DNA of 64,000 nucleotides from Cryobacterium sp. Y50 (GCF_002929805.1 NZ_PJJM01000086.1:1-64000); one strand, 5' to 3'. Counted from the stretch's first letter, positions 16,643 to 28,005 are shown. The notes: generated from the sequence alone by a model not told the origin. A program made the numbers and translations.

Positions 16643-18041
16643 GTGGCCCGCCTGCTCAGCAGGGAACGAAAGTCGTCGAGCACGCCGATGGTCAGCACGC
16701 TCGTACCGGCCAGGTCGCGAAAGCTCGGTTGAGCGGCGGGGTTGCACAGCACGGCGACGACCTGCACGTTGCCGGCGAATTTGAGGGTGAGCGCCTGCAG
16801 CCGCCGGGCGGTCATGGTGCCGCCGCACACCACGAATGCGATCGACATATCAGGCACCACCTGGGCTGCGAGCACACATACGTCTTCAACGTTCATGGCG
16901 TGCGCGCTGGTCTCGATGGCGGCGAGGTCGTCGAGCAGGGTGCGCGTCGACACGACACTCAAACTCCGCACCGAGCGGATGCTGCTGCGCACGATATCGG
17001 GAATCTCTTCGCTCGCCACGACGGCCAGGTCCCGGCCGTCGCGAATGGCACGCACGCCGAGCGAACCGGTGGCGCTGACCGCCATCTCGAACTCGTCCTC
17101 GGAGGCGTATTCCGCCTTGTTCAGGCTCAGCACGATCGCGAGGCGCGAACGCCGGCTCTCCTCGAACTGGCGCACCATGAGCTTGCCGGTCTTGGCGGTG
17201 GACTTCCAGTGGATGTGCCGCTGCCCGTCGCCGGGGGCATACTCCCGAATGGCGTGAAACGAGATGTCGGAGTCGACGATGTCACTCGTCGGGTTGCCCT
17301 CAAGGTCGCGCACGAATCCGGCGCTCGTGCTCGGAATCGACACCGTCACGGGATGCACGAACAGACGATTCACGTCGGCCCAGGCCACTTCGCGGCCGAG
17401 CACGCCGAGCGGGTCGCTGCGCACGGTCGTGACCGGGCCCACGTCGATGACGCCGCGGCGGTAGGCGGGAACGCGAACGTGTTCCTGGTGCACCTGACCA
17501 GCGCGCAGCAGTGGCACGTAGACATCCGCCAGCCCCTGGCCGATCGGAACGTCAACGCGCCCGGGCAGCTCAATCCGCTTGGAGATATTTGTCACGGTGA
17601 GGGTGCCGAGTACCTCGGAGCCGGCGACGACCCGGTCCACCGGCAGCGTGAAGTCGACGCTGTAGGCGCGGCCACCGGCCAGAAACGGCAGTGAAATGAG
17701 CATGAGGGCGACCGCCACCCAGCCAGTCACGATCAGTTCGGTCCAGCCGAAGACCAGGCCGAGCGGCAACAACACGATCGCGGCCGTGACGACGACCCAG
17801 CCAGCCGGCGTGACCGTTTCGCCGACCCAGTCGACGGATGCCCGCACACCAATTCGCACAGCGCGTGAGAGGCGCATCCAGAGCACGACCGCGCCCACGA
17901 GGGTCAACGTTGTTGACCTATTCGTGCGCCCTGCGTAGTTGGTATGCGTTGTGGCATACCGGGTGTGCGTTGCAGACCTGGTCTGGGTGCTCGTGCGCGC
18001 CAGATTTGATGTCTGGGATCGCCGCGATTCGGTGTGAAAGC

Positions 18042-18045
<4 letters not shown>
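16639..18045 (-). CDS. DUF58 domain protein of the MoxR cluster
   Basis: 468 residues. Two membrane helices (about residues 75-125) follow a Thr/Arg-rich cytoplasmic N-terminus with imperfect short repeats (RTSTQTRSATHT and similar). The DUF58 motif is clear: REYAPGDGQRHIHWKSTAKTG followed by LMVRQFEESRR. DUF58 proteins are encoded with MoxR AAA+ ATPases and have a VWA-like fold; the exact role is unknown. The GTG start at 18045 overlaps the moxR stop (GTGA) and its stop overlaps the transglutaminase gene (ATGA), so the three are translationally coupled. Confidence 0.9.
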
Positions 18046-19007
<962 letters not shown>

Positions 19008-19035
19008 GTCTACAGCTCTTTCAGTGTGGCGAGGT

Positions 19036-22000
19036 CTAGGTGGTCGGTGCGGATGCTGCGCTACAGCCGATGGGACCGGCCAGGGTTCCAGAGACGGTGG
19101 GGAGGTTGACGGTGGCGGGGGCGGTCCAGTTGATGGTCCACTGAACCTTTTGGGTCTGCTTCGCGTCTCCGGGAACGTTCTTGTCACCGTTCACCCACAT
19201 TCGACCACCGTTCGGGTTGGCGACGTCGTACTGCGCTGCGGTGACATTGGCGGAGGGAAGGCCGTCAGACGTGCCGTTGACGACGACCTCGAGAATGTCG
19301 CCCATGATGCAGCCCGGCGTCGCCAGATCGGTTACGGCGTACTTGACCTGCCACGCTTGGCCGGCATCCGCTGCCGTCACGGCCGACCAGTCGCTGCAGA
19401 GTGTGGAGTCGGTCTCCGTGCAGTACCGCACGCGAATTCCAGGGTCGGCGCCGAAGACGATCGACCCGGTGACGGCATCGAAGTTCTCGAAGTCGGCCTC
19501 GAAGTCAGCCGGCACGGTCGACGACGATGTGGGCGCCGTGAGCAGGTACTGGCCATTGGCCGGCGCTGCAATGGCGTAGGTGTACTTCCCCGTGCCAGGC
19601 GCAGCCGGCCGCTCCCAGGTGGTGATCCCCCCGGCATTGGCCGTGGTGACCCCATAGCCGTTGGAGTAGCACACCGTCACGAAGTACTTCGTGTGCTTGG
19701 TCAACCCATCGATTGCCGGGTCTTCTGAAGTGGCCGCGGCACCGGCCGAGACCAATCCGGCCGCGGTCAGGGTGCAGGTCGCGCCCTCGGCGAGCGAGGC
19801 GACGTAGAGCACGTCCTCAGGCAGGACGCTGAAATTCTTGTCGAGTTTCGCGTTCGCCACGTTGATCGAGCGGTTCTGCGCGGTCAAATCACCGGGGTGG
19901 GTGATGGCGGGCGAACCGGCCACCAGCACCGTTTGCGAGGTGGTCTGCTCGGTCGGGCCGTTGCCCGCCGGCTGGTCGTCGCGGCTGAGCGGGGTCACCG
20001 TGATGGTCTGCGGGCCCACGCCGAGCGCGAGGGTGAGTTCGGTCGTTCCGGTACCGGGCGTCGCAACCCGTTGTTCGGTGCCGTTCACGCTGTAGCGGTT
20101 GGTGGATCGGTCGTTGTTCTCCATGGTCACGGTGACGGCGCCGATCTCGGCACTCGTGGTGCCCTCCTCGAAGACCGGCTCGGTGGTGAGTCGGCCCATG
20201 CCGGGGGTGTCATAGGACCAGGCTGTGACGCTGACGCCGGAGCGGGACTCGCCGACGGCGTTCACCGCCTTCGCTTCGTAGAGGTCCTTCTGACCGTTCT
20301 CGGTCGTGCGAATGACGCCGCAGTCACCCGACTCGTCGCAACGCCCGACCGATGCACCGTTGCGGTACAGCGCGAATCCGGTCAGCGCCGGGTAGGCGGC
20401 ATTGGCACCGCCGGGGCTGACGGCGAGGGTGATCGACGCGTCGCCGTAGGCGATCTGGGTGACCGAGTTCGGCGCCTTGGGATAGCCCTGCAGATCGACC
20501 GTGATCGAACCGGTGCGGCTGCCGGCGCTGAGCTTCCCCTGGGCATCCTGCACCACGAAACTGGCCTGGCAGACCCCGCCGGCGGTATCACTCGACCAGG
20601 AGGCTCGCACGCTGCGGGTGTTCTCCACCGCGAAGGAGACGCCGACGCAGGTGCTCGGCGCTGCGACCGACACCAGCACGAGCGGGGTATTGCGGTACAA
20701 GTTGACCTCGCCGGGCACGCCGACGACCGTGACCTGGCAGCTTGAGCCGGAGGACTGCGAACAGCTCGTCGCCACGGTGCCGCCCTTGGGCAGCTCGCTC
20801 GGCGCCGGACCGACCTTGAGCACGAGCAGGGCCGGCTCGGCGTCGCGGTGGCTGGCGAGGCTCACCTTTACAGCGGCCTCACGGCCGGAAACGGCGTTAT
20901 CCGCTACGGAGATCGTGAGAATGGCGCCGTCCTGCGACACGCTGAACTGGTCGGAGGTGATCTCGGTCGAAAAGGTCAGCGCCGGAACCGCTCCCTTACC
21001 CTGCCAGTCGACCATGTGGCTCAGGTCGTAGCGAATCGCGTCGGCGCCTGGGCTTTGAGTCAGCGCCGCCGGACGAAGGGTCGGCTGCGGGTCGAGGGGT
21101 TCAACGACGACCGGAACGACCAGTTGGGTGTAGTCCTCCTGACCGTCGATGCGCACCGGAACGGTGCAGGAGTCGGTCCAGGGGGCATCGGATCCGGCCG
21201 TGTAGGTGACGCTCGTTCCGCCCTCAAAAGTGCAGCTCGCATTCACGCGTTCCCCCGACGAACGAATGCCGGCGCGATCCAGTTGCAGCTCGGTCCCGGC
21301 CGGAATCGATACCAGGCTGGTCAGGTCGAAGGTGACGGCGGCGTCTTCGCGCACGTTCTGTTCGACATTTCCCTGTTTGAGCGCGAGGATGATGGCATCC
21401 GCTGAAGGAATGCGCAGGAACCCGTAGGTGGTGACTTCGACACCCTGAAAATTGAGGCCGGTCAGCGAGAACGGGGCGAGAAGTCCCTCGTCAGGAACGT
21501 CACCGCTGATCTTCCAGCCGGAGATTGTGAGGCCGGGATGGTCGCCCCACAGTGCGAGGGTCAGACCCCCGACGTCGCCGGACTTCCAGGAGACCTTGTC
21601 GGTGACGACGTCGATGCCCGTGGGGAACGAGTCGCGGTCATCGAGGGCGACGGTGGTGTCGATGACGATGGGAAAATCTGGAACGGAGGCGCGCACCACC
21701 TTAACGACGATGAGGCCCTGGCCGACGTCTTCGTTCGCATTGGCGACGGAGTAGACGAAGGTGAGTAGTCCGGGCTCGTCGCCGGCAGTGAAGACCACCT
21801 GATTGTCAGTGACCCGCTCGATGCGCTGTTGCAGGGCGTCATATTCGAGCGAGTCGGCCGGGGCGTCGGGCGTGACTCCGGTCAAAGTGAGGCGACCGCC
21901 GCCGGGTTCGATGTCGTTGGCGGCGGGGTGCACAATCACCTGGCTGTCGGTACCGACCTGCACCTCGACGTAGTCGCTGAACGTGATCGGGCTCGGATTG

Positions 22001-25000
22001 GAGCGCTGGTCGAGCACACCAACGCGTACCAGGGCGATGCCGGTGGCGCCGCTGGTGTCGCGCACCCGGTATTGGAATTCGATGGCACCGCTGTAGTCGA
22101 GCGGGCTCGAATAAACGATGGCGTCGCCAGTGGCGTTGATCGAGGCGGTTCCGCGAGCCGGCTGGGTGAGTACCCGGTCGAGCACGACGGTGTCGCCGTT
22201 GGGGTCGACGCCGAAGCTGTCGAAGGGAATCTCGGTGCTCTCCCCCGACAACACCCGGCCGTAAAGGGTATGCGGCTGTGGAGCCGTGTTGTCGCCGTCG
22301 GCGAGCACCTCGATCGAGACGACGGCCGAATCGATGAGTTCGGGGGCGCCGGCGACATAGACGCTGTAGCCCAGTTCGTAGCTTCCAGGCTGGTCCGGCG
22401 CGAGGTAGCGCAGTTCGGCTCCGGCCGCGAAGGCGAGGCCTTGTCGCTCGCGGTTCTGCACCGACTCGGGGTCGAGCATGACGATGTTGCCGTCGGGCGC
22501 CACGTCGTTGGCGAGCACGGGAATGTCGATCTGGGCGCCGACCCGCACCGATACGCTGTCGTTCCTGGCGATCGGCGCCTGCGGAACTGAAGCCGGAAGC
22601 AGGTAGACGGTCGCCTCGCCGCGCACTGTGTATAGGGGGTTTTCGGTGCCGTCAGAGACTGTGTAGCGCACGGTGCCGAGCTTGCCCGGCCGTTCGTCGG
22701 CGGTCGAGCCGCGCACGCGCAGCACATTCTGACCGACCACGTCAACGCTGAGGGACGCACCGAACACTGTGTCGGGAATGGCTTCACCGAGCAGCAGTAC
22801 CCGACTGGCCGGATTGGAGACGGCGGTGAAGACGTCGACGCTCGTGTCGGCCTTGGGGCGCACGAAAACGGTCACCGGGGAGGTGGTGAGGGCCTGCGCA
22901 TCTGCTGGGACCACCGAAATGCGCACGAGCGAGACGACTTCGCTCGCGTCGTCGGCGATGGTGAGGCTGACCGTGTAGTTGCCGGGCGTGGTGGCGACGA
23001 AGTCGAACGAGGTTCCGTTGGCGGTGATACCGACCGTGACTCCCGCGGAGCTGGTCGGGGTGGTCGCCGATTCGATGCGGTACAGGCCGGCTGCGCTGGA
23101 GACATACTCGGCCGGGCTGACCGTGAGGCGCTCGTTCACCGAGGCGAGCAGTGCGAACGGTTCGACGGTGAGCTGAGGGGTCGGCGTGACCGTGATCGTG
23201 AGCACTTTCTCGGCCGTGGCACCGTGAATGTCTGAGACGCGCACCAGAATGGTGGCCGCTTGCGCGGTCTGGTCGGCCGCGTTGGGGTGTTTGTAGACGA
23301 GCACACCGGCCGGCGTCACGCTGACCGAGCCGACGTCGGTCGTGTTCAGAACGGATGCGACGAAAATCGGATCCCCGTCTGGATCGACCCAGCCGGGCAG
23401 CACCGGAACGGTGACCGTACCGCCGGGTTGCACCTCGGGGCTCGGCCAGTCGTGCAGGCAGCCCTCGGTGCCGCACCATACCGGTGCGGCGTTCACGTCG
23501 TCGCCGTGCACGGTCAGGGTGACTGTCGCCGTCGACGAGTTGAGTCCGTCGGCACGGGATCCGTCGGTGACGGCGTAGCTGAACGTGGCTGACTCTCGGG
23601 CGTCGGCCGCGACCTGCACGGCGATGGCCTGGTTCTGGTCAGTAACGCTGATGGTGCCCCAAGACGGGTCGAGTCCGGTGACCGAGGCCGGGACCACGGT
23701 CAGCACGTCGTCGTTGGCGTCGTGGTCGTTGAGCAGCACCGGCAGCAGGGCAAGCTGGCCGTTGCGCACCCCGAAGGCGTCGGGCACGGCGACGGGAGGC
23801 TTGGGTTCGACGATCTCTGAAGCTTCCTGCACGTCGTCCTGGCGCTGCGGCTCTTCGACGGCGGCGAGGGTCCAGTCCTGCGAACTGGCAACCAGGGCGC
23901 CGTCGGGAACGGTCCACACCCATCCGCTCTGGATGTCGTTGAGAATCATGAGAGAGTCGTTGGCCCGAAACACGGGGGCTGCGTCGCCGTTCGGTGTGGC
24001 CGTGCCGTAGCTGAGCGTCGTTTCTCCGGCGCTCTCGCTGAACAGGGTGCCGCCGGTGCCGCCGGACGGCAGCCACGCTGCATAACGGTCGCCGTGGAAC
24101 GGGGTCGGCGCGGCCGGGGCACCGAGTACAGTTTCGGAATCGCCGACCAGCTCGGTGCGGGCACCGTCATCTAGGGCGAAGGAGACCAGGCCGGTCTGGT
24201 CGGCCACGAGCAGGCCGTCGGCACTACGCGGGGCGTCGGCGCCACCGCTCGGGCGCTGCAATACGGCCAGCTCGCTCAGGTTCGTCTCGACCGGTTCGTT
24301 CCGGCCGGCCAGCCAAAGTTCGTCGCCGGCCACGCCGAGCAGCGCCCAGGTATCGCCGACGACGCTCAGCTGGGTGCCTGGCTCGGTCGGACCGTCGGTG
24401 ACGGTGTCATCACCCAGAATTTCGTCGTCCACAATGGAATAGCTCAGAACGCTGCTTGCCGCGCTGGAATAGCTGTAGAGCACGCCGTCGGGGGTGATCG
24501 CAACGGCATCGGAGACGTAGGAGCGGGCGGTTTCGCCCTCGATGACCTCGTCATCGGCGTAGGGGTTGACCGGGCGCGGGGATTCGGCCGCACCGACCGC
24601 CCCGACGAACACCGCTCCGGTGCTCGTGAGGTAGCCGACCCAGGCCCCCGATGAGACGACGGTGCGGGTGCCGGCCGGGGTCACGTCGTAGTCGGCGGCG
24701 TCGTCGCCGAGGTCGATCGGCGCCGCGAGGCTCACGTCGACGACTTTTTCGTTGTTCTGCGCGTAGAGCAGCACGGTCGCGTCGGTCTGCACCAATTCGC
24801 TCGGCGCCGGCACGGTTTTCACGGTATCCAACTCGAGCAGGTCGGTGTTGATACGGGCGTACCGGTTGCCGTCGCCGCTCTGCAGTGCCCAGATCGAGCT
24901 CGCGTGCACCGGCGTCTGCTTCACATCGAAACCATCAACGACGATGGCCACTGTGGCCAGCAGCGCGCCGATCGCGGTGACCGCGGCGATCCGCACTATG

Positions 25001-25056
25001 CCGCGGCGCTTCGGGGAGAGGGCTCGCAGCCGACCGCGCGCCCACTTGCCGGCCAT
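19036..25056 (-). CDS. giant Ig-like / fibronectin type III repeat surface protein
   Basis: 2006 residues. The basic N-terminus is followed by a single membrane helix (about residues 20-42), so nearly all the protein is predicted outside. Residues about 50-400 look like a beta-rich domain with repeated short blade-like units. From about 405 to 1100 several cadherin/Big-like domains follow, marked by LLNDHDAND, WVDPDGDPI, LANDVAPDGN, GVDPNGDTV and ANDIEPGGG. A fibronectin type III-like part lies after about 1560 (YGDASITLAV...GFALYRNG). Cys pairs are frequent toward the C-terminus. No LPxTG sorting signal. The start overlaps the kinase stop by one base. It is possibly a wall-spanning or adhesive partner of the secretion system. 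Confidence 0.85.
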   Translation of the reverse strand: MAGKWARGRLRALSPKRRGIVRIAAVTAIGALLATVAIVVDGFDVKQTPVHASSIWALQSGDGNRYARINTDLLELDTVKTVPAPSELVQTDATVLLYAQNNEKVVDVSLAAPIDLGDDAADYDVTPAGTRTVVSSGAWVGYLTSTGAVFVGAVGAAESPRPVNPYADDEVIEGETARSYVSDAVAITPDGVLYSYSSAASSVLSYSIVDDEILGDDTVTDGPTEPGTQLSVVGDTWALLGVAGDELWLAGRNEPVETNLSELAVLQRPSGGADAPRSADGLLVADQTGLVSFALDDGARTELVGDSETVLGAPAAPTPFHGDRYAAWLPSGGTGGTLFSESAGETTLSYGTATPNGDAAPVFRANDSLMILNDIQSGWVWTVPDGALVASSQDWTLAAVEEPQRQDDVQEASEIVEPKPPVAVPDAFGVRNGQLALLPVLLNDHDANDDVLTVVPASVTGLDPSWGTISVTDQNQAIAVQVAADARESATFSYAVTDGSRADGLNSSTATVTLTVHGDDVNAAPVWCGTEGCLHDWPSPEVQPGGTVTVPVLPGWVDPDGDPIFVASVLNTTDVGSVSVTPAGVLVYKHPNAADQTAQAATILVRVSDIHGATAEKVLTITVTPTPQLTVEPFALLASVNERLTVSPAEYVSSAAGLYRIESATTPTSSAGVTVGITANGTSFDFVATTPGNYTVSLTIADDASEVVSLVRISVVPADAQALTTSPVTVFVRPKADTSVDVFTAVSNPASRVLLLGEAIPDTVFGASLSVDVVGQNVLRVRGSTADERPGKLGTVRYTVSDGTENPLYTVRGEATVYLLPASVPQAPIARNDSVSVRVGAQIDIPVLANDVAPDGNIVMLDPESVQNRERQGLAFAAGAELRYLAPDQPGSYELGYSVYVAGAPELIDSAVVSIEVLADGDNTAPQPHTLYGRVLSGESTEIPFDSFGVDPNGDTVVLDRVLTQPARGTASINATGDAIVYSSPLDYSGAIEFQYRVRDTSGATGIALVRVGVLDQRSNPSPITFSDYVEVQVGTDSQVIVHPAANDIEPGGGRLTLTGVTPDAPADSLEYDALQQRIERVTDNQVVFTAGDEPGLLTFVYSVANANEDVGQGLIVVKVVRASVPDFPIVIDTTVALDDRDSFPTGIDVVTDKVSWKSGDVGGLTLALWGDHPGLTISGWKISGDVPDEGLLAPFSLTGLNFQGVEVTTYGFLRIPSADAIILALKQGNVEQNVREDAAVTFDLTSLVSIPAGTELQLDRAGIRSSGERVNASCTFEGGTSVTYTAGSDAPWTDSCTVPVRIDGQEDYTQLVVPVVVEPLDPQPTLRPAALTQSPGADAIRYDLSHMVDWQGKGAVPALTFSTEITSDQFSVSQDGAILTISVADNAVSGREAAVKVSLASHRDAEPALLVLKVGPAPSELPKGGTVATSCSQSSGSSCQVTVVGVPGEVNLYRNTPLVLVSVAAPSTCVGVSFAVENTRSVRASWSSDTAGGVCQASFVVQDAQGKLSAGSRTGSITVDLQGYPKAPNSVTQIAYGDASITLAVSPGGANAAYPALTGFALYRNGASVGRCDESGDCGVIRTTENGQKDLYEAKAVNAVGESRSGVSVTAWSYDTPGMGRLTTEPVFEEGTTSAEIGAVTVTMENNDRSTNRYSVNGTEQRVATPGTGTTELTLALGVGPQTITVTPLSRDDQPAGNGPTEQTTSQTVLVAGSPAITHPGDLTAQNRSINVANAKLDKNFSVLPEDVLYVASLAEGATCTLTAAGLVSAGAAATSEDPAIDGLTKHTKYFVTVCYSNGYGVTTANAGGITTWERPAAPGTGKYTYAIAAPANGQYLLTAPTSSSTVPADFEADFENFDAVTGSIVFGADPGIRVRYCTETDSTLCSDWSAVTAADAGQAWQVKYAVTDLATPGCIMGDILEVVVNGTSDGLPSANVTAAQYDVANPNGGRMWVNGDKNVPGDAKQTQKVQWTINWTAPATVNLPTVSGTLAGPIGCSAASAPTT

Positions 25057-26213
25057 CAGATCAGCCCCACGAGAAAGAGGGTGCCGACCGTGACGCCTCC
25101 GCCAACAACGACAGCCCCGACCAGGAGCAGCGCGAGGGTGAGCGGCGAGATTCGTGCGCGGCGCGGCTCATCCACGTCGGTCAGGGTGCCTTCGCGGGTT
25201 TGCGAAGCCGGGCGGCGGGTGAGGCGGCCGGGGCGCAGCGTGGGAATGATCACGTCAGAGTTGACCGCGCCGCGGGCTTCCCTGTTGTTGAAGTCCACCG
25301 GGGCTCCGGCCTCAGCCCAGGCCGCGTCGGCCACCTCGAGCGCTGTGATCGGCAGTCCGAGATCGCGCTGCATGCGCTGCAGGTCGTGCGCACATTCGAG
25401 CAGGCTCGCCTGGCGGGCGCCAGGGTCGCGACTCATCATGCGGGCGAGAATCGTTTCGAGGGCTGGGGAAACATCCGCTCGCCCGATGCTCGTGTATTTG
25501 GCGCGGTGGATGCGTTGCTTCAGTTGCGTGCGCGACCCGTTAGAGCCGGCCGGCAGCTCGAACGGGGCCCGGTCGGCCAGCAGTGAGTACAGGGTGGCGC
25601 CGAAGGACCAGACCTCGGTAGCGATCGAGCCGGTCGTGCGTTCGTCGACGACCTCAGGGGCGCTCCACGGCAGGGACATGGCGAACAGCTCATTGCGGGC
25701 GCCCCCGACGAGCGAAGCTGCGATGCCGAAGTCGCCGAGCACCGGGCCGCCGAAGGTCGTGGTGAGGATGTTGGAGGGTTTGATATCGCGGTGCAGCACC
25801 TTGGAACGGTGTGCCGTCTCGAGCGCACAGGCGATCTTCACCGCGACGCCCAGCACCGTTGCCACGGGCAGCGGCTCCGCGCGCTCGCGCGACGAGTACG
25901 AGCCAGGGCAGAATTCCATCACCAGATACGGGCGGCCGTCGGCGGAGATACTCGCGTTGTAGACGGTGAGAATTGACGGATGCGAGCTGAGCCGCGCCAT
26001 GACATCCGCTTCGGCGTTGAAGGAGCGCAGCACGTCGTCGTCGACGATGTCTTGAAGCAGCACCTTCACGGCCACTGAACGGCGCGGCATGTTCTGCTCG
26101 AACAGAAAAACGTCGGCGAATCCGCCGGTGCCAAGCGGGCGAACATAGCTGTAGCCCGACAAAACGGGCGGAGCAGAAGGAAGCCGCCTGCCCATTACTC
26201 CCCCGACCTGCAT
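25056..26213 (-). CDS. membrane Ser/Thr protein kinase (PknB-like)
   Basis: 385 residues. The N-terminal kinase domain is complete: Gly loop LGTGGFADVFLF, catalytic Lys50 (SVAVKVLL), HRDIKPSN (141-148), DFG (161-163), then MSLPWSAPE in the activation segment. After a juxtamembrane linker there is one C-terminal membrane helix (about 360-384) with almost nothing beyond it, so there is no outer PASTA sensor. A second ATG six codons in has GGGGGAG just before it and is an alternative start. It heads the operon with the Ig-like protein, MoxR, DUF58, transglutaminase-like, FHA and PP2C genes; likely targets are the FHA-linked Thr motifs in that operon. Confidence 0.93.
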   Translation of the reverse strand: MQVGGVMGRRLPSAPPVLSGYSYVRPLGTGGFADVFLFEQNMPRRSVAVKVLLQDIVDDDVLRSFNAEADVMARLSSHPSILTVYNASISADGRPYLVMEFCPGSYSSRERAEPLPVATVLGVAVKIACALETAHRSKVLHRDIKPSNILTTTFGGPVLGDFGIAASLVGGARNELFAMSLPWSAPEVVDERTTGSIATEVWSFGATLYSLLADRAPFELPAGSNGSRTQLKQRIHRAKYTSIGRADVSPALETILARMMSRDPGARQASLLECAHDLQRMQRDLGLPITALEVADAAWAEAGAPVDFNNREARGAVNSDVIIPTLRPGRLTRRPASQTREGTLTDVDEPRRARISPLTLALLLVGAVVVGGGVTVGTLFLVGLI

Positions 26214-26270
26214 TGTTCCTGTGGTGCGTCTTTGTTTTTACTCGCAAAGACTCAGCTGGTCTCGCAATCA

Positions 26271-26339
26271 AGCCTAACCACGGCGCCCGACCCCGTCACC
26301 CACACGGGGATATAATACACCCCCAAAATGGGGGTGTAT
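26271..26339 (-). promoter_or_regulatory. kinase-operon promoter region with perfect palindrome (site B)
   Basis: ATACACCCCCA (26315-26325) and TGGGGGTGTAT (26329-26339) form a perfect 11 bp inverted repeat with a 3-base centre. On the minus strand a second pair, CCCCGT-N7-ACGGGG, follows, then GTGGTTAGGCT with TAGGCT (26276-26271) as a possible -10 box about 60 bp before the kinase gene. The palindrome begins 2 bp after the stop of the decayed gene at 26342, so it could also act as that gene's terminator; both uses are possible. Confidence 0.55.
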
Positions 26340-26341
26340 CA

Positions 26342-26902
26342 CTAAATGGAGTAGACAGTCCGGGCGAGCGCATCCATGTAGGGCAGCGTCTGCTCGAATT
26401 CGAGCAGGTCGTAGCTCGCTGTGCGCAGCGCCACCAGAGTCTCATCGACCTCCCATGCGTAGTCCCGGGTCGCAATGACGCCCGGACCGACATTTCACGG
26501 GTCAGATACCGCATGCACCGCACTCCCCCCAAACCGCTCGTGGTGACGAACGGCTCGACCAGGGGGATCGATGGCGTCGAGGTCCGCTGCACCGGCATAG
26601 TCCTCGACCGAGATCGTTCCCGCCGCCAGGCGTGATTCAACCCGAAGGTCCGCGAGAACGAGCGGGCCGTCCCAGTTGCCGAGGCGAAGGAAGGACGCGG
26701 AGGCCCCTCGCTCTGCAACGGATTGGGCGAGCATGAAGAAGACATTCTCGATGTGGTCGCATTGTTCACGGGAGACGTTCTCGCCGTCAGCGATCGCGTC
26801 GATCAGTTCCCGCGCCCAGTCCTCTGGTCGTTCCCACCGTTCACCCGCGTCGAAATACGAGATTCCGATCCAGTCATCCGGATGGTCGACGAAGATGCTC
26901 AT
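26342..26902 (-). pseudogene. frameshifted immunity-like gene
   Basis: Coding signal is clear but split. The first 110 or so residues (MSIFVDHPDDWIGISYFD ... ISVEDYAGAADLDAIDP) run in one frame. At the CCCCC run near 26,563 the good reading (LVEPFVTTSGLGGVRCMRYL) moves to another frame, then returns to the first for VIATRDYAWEVDETLVAL ... ARTVYSI and a TAG at 26342. Read straight, it stops at a TGA near 26,495. So there are two compensating indels. Shine-Dalgarno CAGGAG precedes the ATG. The size, acidic character and place after an effector-like gene suggest an immunity or regulatory protein; no family recognised. Confidence 0.6.
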
Positions 26903-27235
26903 GGAACTCCTGCCGGTGCGGTTCGCGCAGCTGTCGGGGCGAATCTGATCGTCAGCGCCATCGCGTCGAACAATTGCTCGACTGCATCCAGCAGATCATC
27001 AGAAGTGCGGCAAAGGACACCGCACACAGCAGGGCCGTCCAGGCCGGTATCGGGTACGGCAGGGTTCCCGCGAGGCGACCCACGTGACTCGATGTCCCGG
27101 GCCCCGTGTTGCCCGGAATCTTCAGGACGATGACCATGATCACATTGAAGACGAGTGCGAGTGGAGTAACAGCGACCATCACGAACGCCGTCACCATGAG
27201 GGCATACTAACTGCGCACGGCGATCAGTCGGTCAT
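26899..27235 (-). pseudogene. decayed small membrane protein gene
   Basis: An intact stretch of 81 codons (26952-27197) encodes two membrane helices (TAFVMVAVTPLALVFNVIMV and WTALLCAVSFAALLMI). The signs of decay are on both sides. Upstream, in frame, lie DRLIAVRS, a TAG and YAL, behind an ATG at 27235 that has GGAGGAG before it but reads into TGA. Downstream, a one-base shift would continue with LLDAVEQLFDAMALTIRF and end in a TGA overlapping the next ATG (ATGA). This fits a once coupled gene with a nonsense mutation and frameshifts. Alternatively the 81-codon piece is expressed from TAGTAT six bases before its ATG, without a leader. Confidence 0.45.
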
Positions 27236-27594
27236 GAGTCTTCTCCTCCATCTGCGGGCGATTCATCATCAATTTTCATCCCGTGCCGTGAATTTTTCGA
27301 CGTACATCGGCTCGGCGACGCCCTTGACGACACTTTCGCCAACGGGAGCACTGAATTCGTTGACGGCCCACGCGCCGCCTAGTGTCCACATTCTTTTGGG
27401 CTGTGAGGCAGCGATGACCGTGTCAGAGACGAGCCCGGACTTCGACTCGAGGCTGGACATTGCGCGCCACTCCGCGCGAGAGCGCGGCACCGAACGTGAT
27501 TCGACCACCGGAAGGGCGAGCAGGCGCGGAGCAGTGCTCGCCTTGTCTGATCGATCTCGGTTCGCGCAGCAGCCAGGGTATAACCGGAGATTCC
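27232..27594 (-). pseudogene. remnant after a T7SS effector-like gene
   Basis: A 79-codon piece (27269-27508, GTG start) reads ...SLESKSGLVSDTV...TLGGAWAVNEFSAPVGESVVKGVAEPMYVEKF and lies in a different frame from the effector-like gene just upstream. In yet another frame the sequence would end DDESPADGGEDS with a TGA overlapping the next ATG. The coding-like texture with shifted frames suggests the former toxin or C-terminal part of the upstream protein, now broken. No family recognised. Confidence 0.4.
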
Positions 27595-28005
27595 CTAACC
27601 GGCCTTACTCTTCATGAGCGCGTTGGCCGCAGCCCCCGCAGTGTCATTACGCACAGCCGTCACATCGCGGCGGATCAGCCTCCCGGCGATCTTGCCCACC
27701 CCGAACGGGAGAATCGCAAAGGCGGCCTCGATGATGCCCTCGGTGAGTGATTTGTACCCAGTCGCGGTTTCAGCGGCAGCGTTCACAATGGTGGCGGTCG
27801 TCACGGCGATGGCGGCGGGGCGGGTCGCTGCCACGTCGCTGACCATGCCCTCACAGCCCGACAAACCGCGCAGGTTCACCGCGACCCGCGTGATGGCCTC
27901 TGCAACGCTCGAGTATTCCCCGGCGATGGCCCGTGCGGCGCTCGGATCGCCCGGAATCGGGTCGCTGTAAAAGCCCAGGGGCGACCAGTCGGTGGGCCGG
28001 GTCAT
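27595..28005 (-). CDS. T7SS substrate-like N-terminal domain protein, probably truncated
   Basis: 136 residues from the ATG at 28005 (MTRPTDWSPLGFYSDPIPGDP). The motif 'PIPGDP' followed by a long Ala-rich helical region (ARAIAGEYSSVAEAITRV ... AAIAVTTATIVNAA) is typical of N-terminal domains of actinobacterial type VII effectors, which usually carry a toxin behind them. Here the frame ends at NALMKSKAG with a TAG at 27595, and toxin-like sequence behind it is out of frame. An upstream in-frame ATG (28062) exists but lies within the preceding WXG100-like gene. Likely an effector that has lost its C-terminal part, or a short standalone partner. Confidence 0.55.
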   Translation of the reverse strand: MTRPTDWSPLGFYSDPIPGDPSAARAIAGEYSSVAEAITRVAVNLRGLSGCEGMVSDVAATRPAAIAVTTATIVNAAAETATGYKSLTEGIIEAAFAILPFGVGKIAGRLIRRDVTAVRNDTAGAAANALMKSKAG

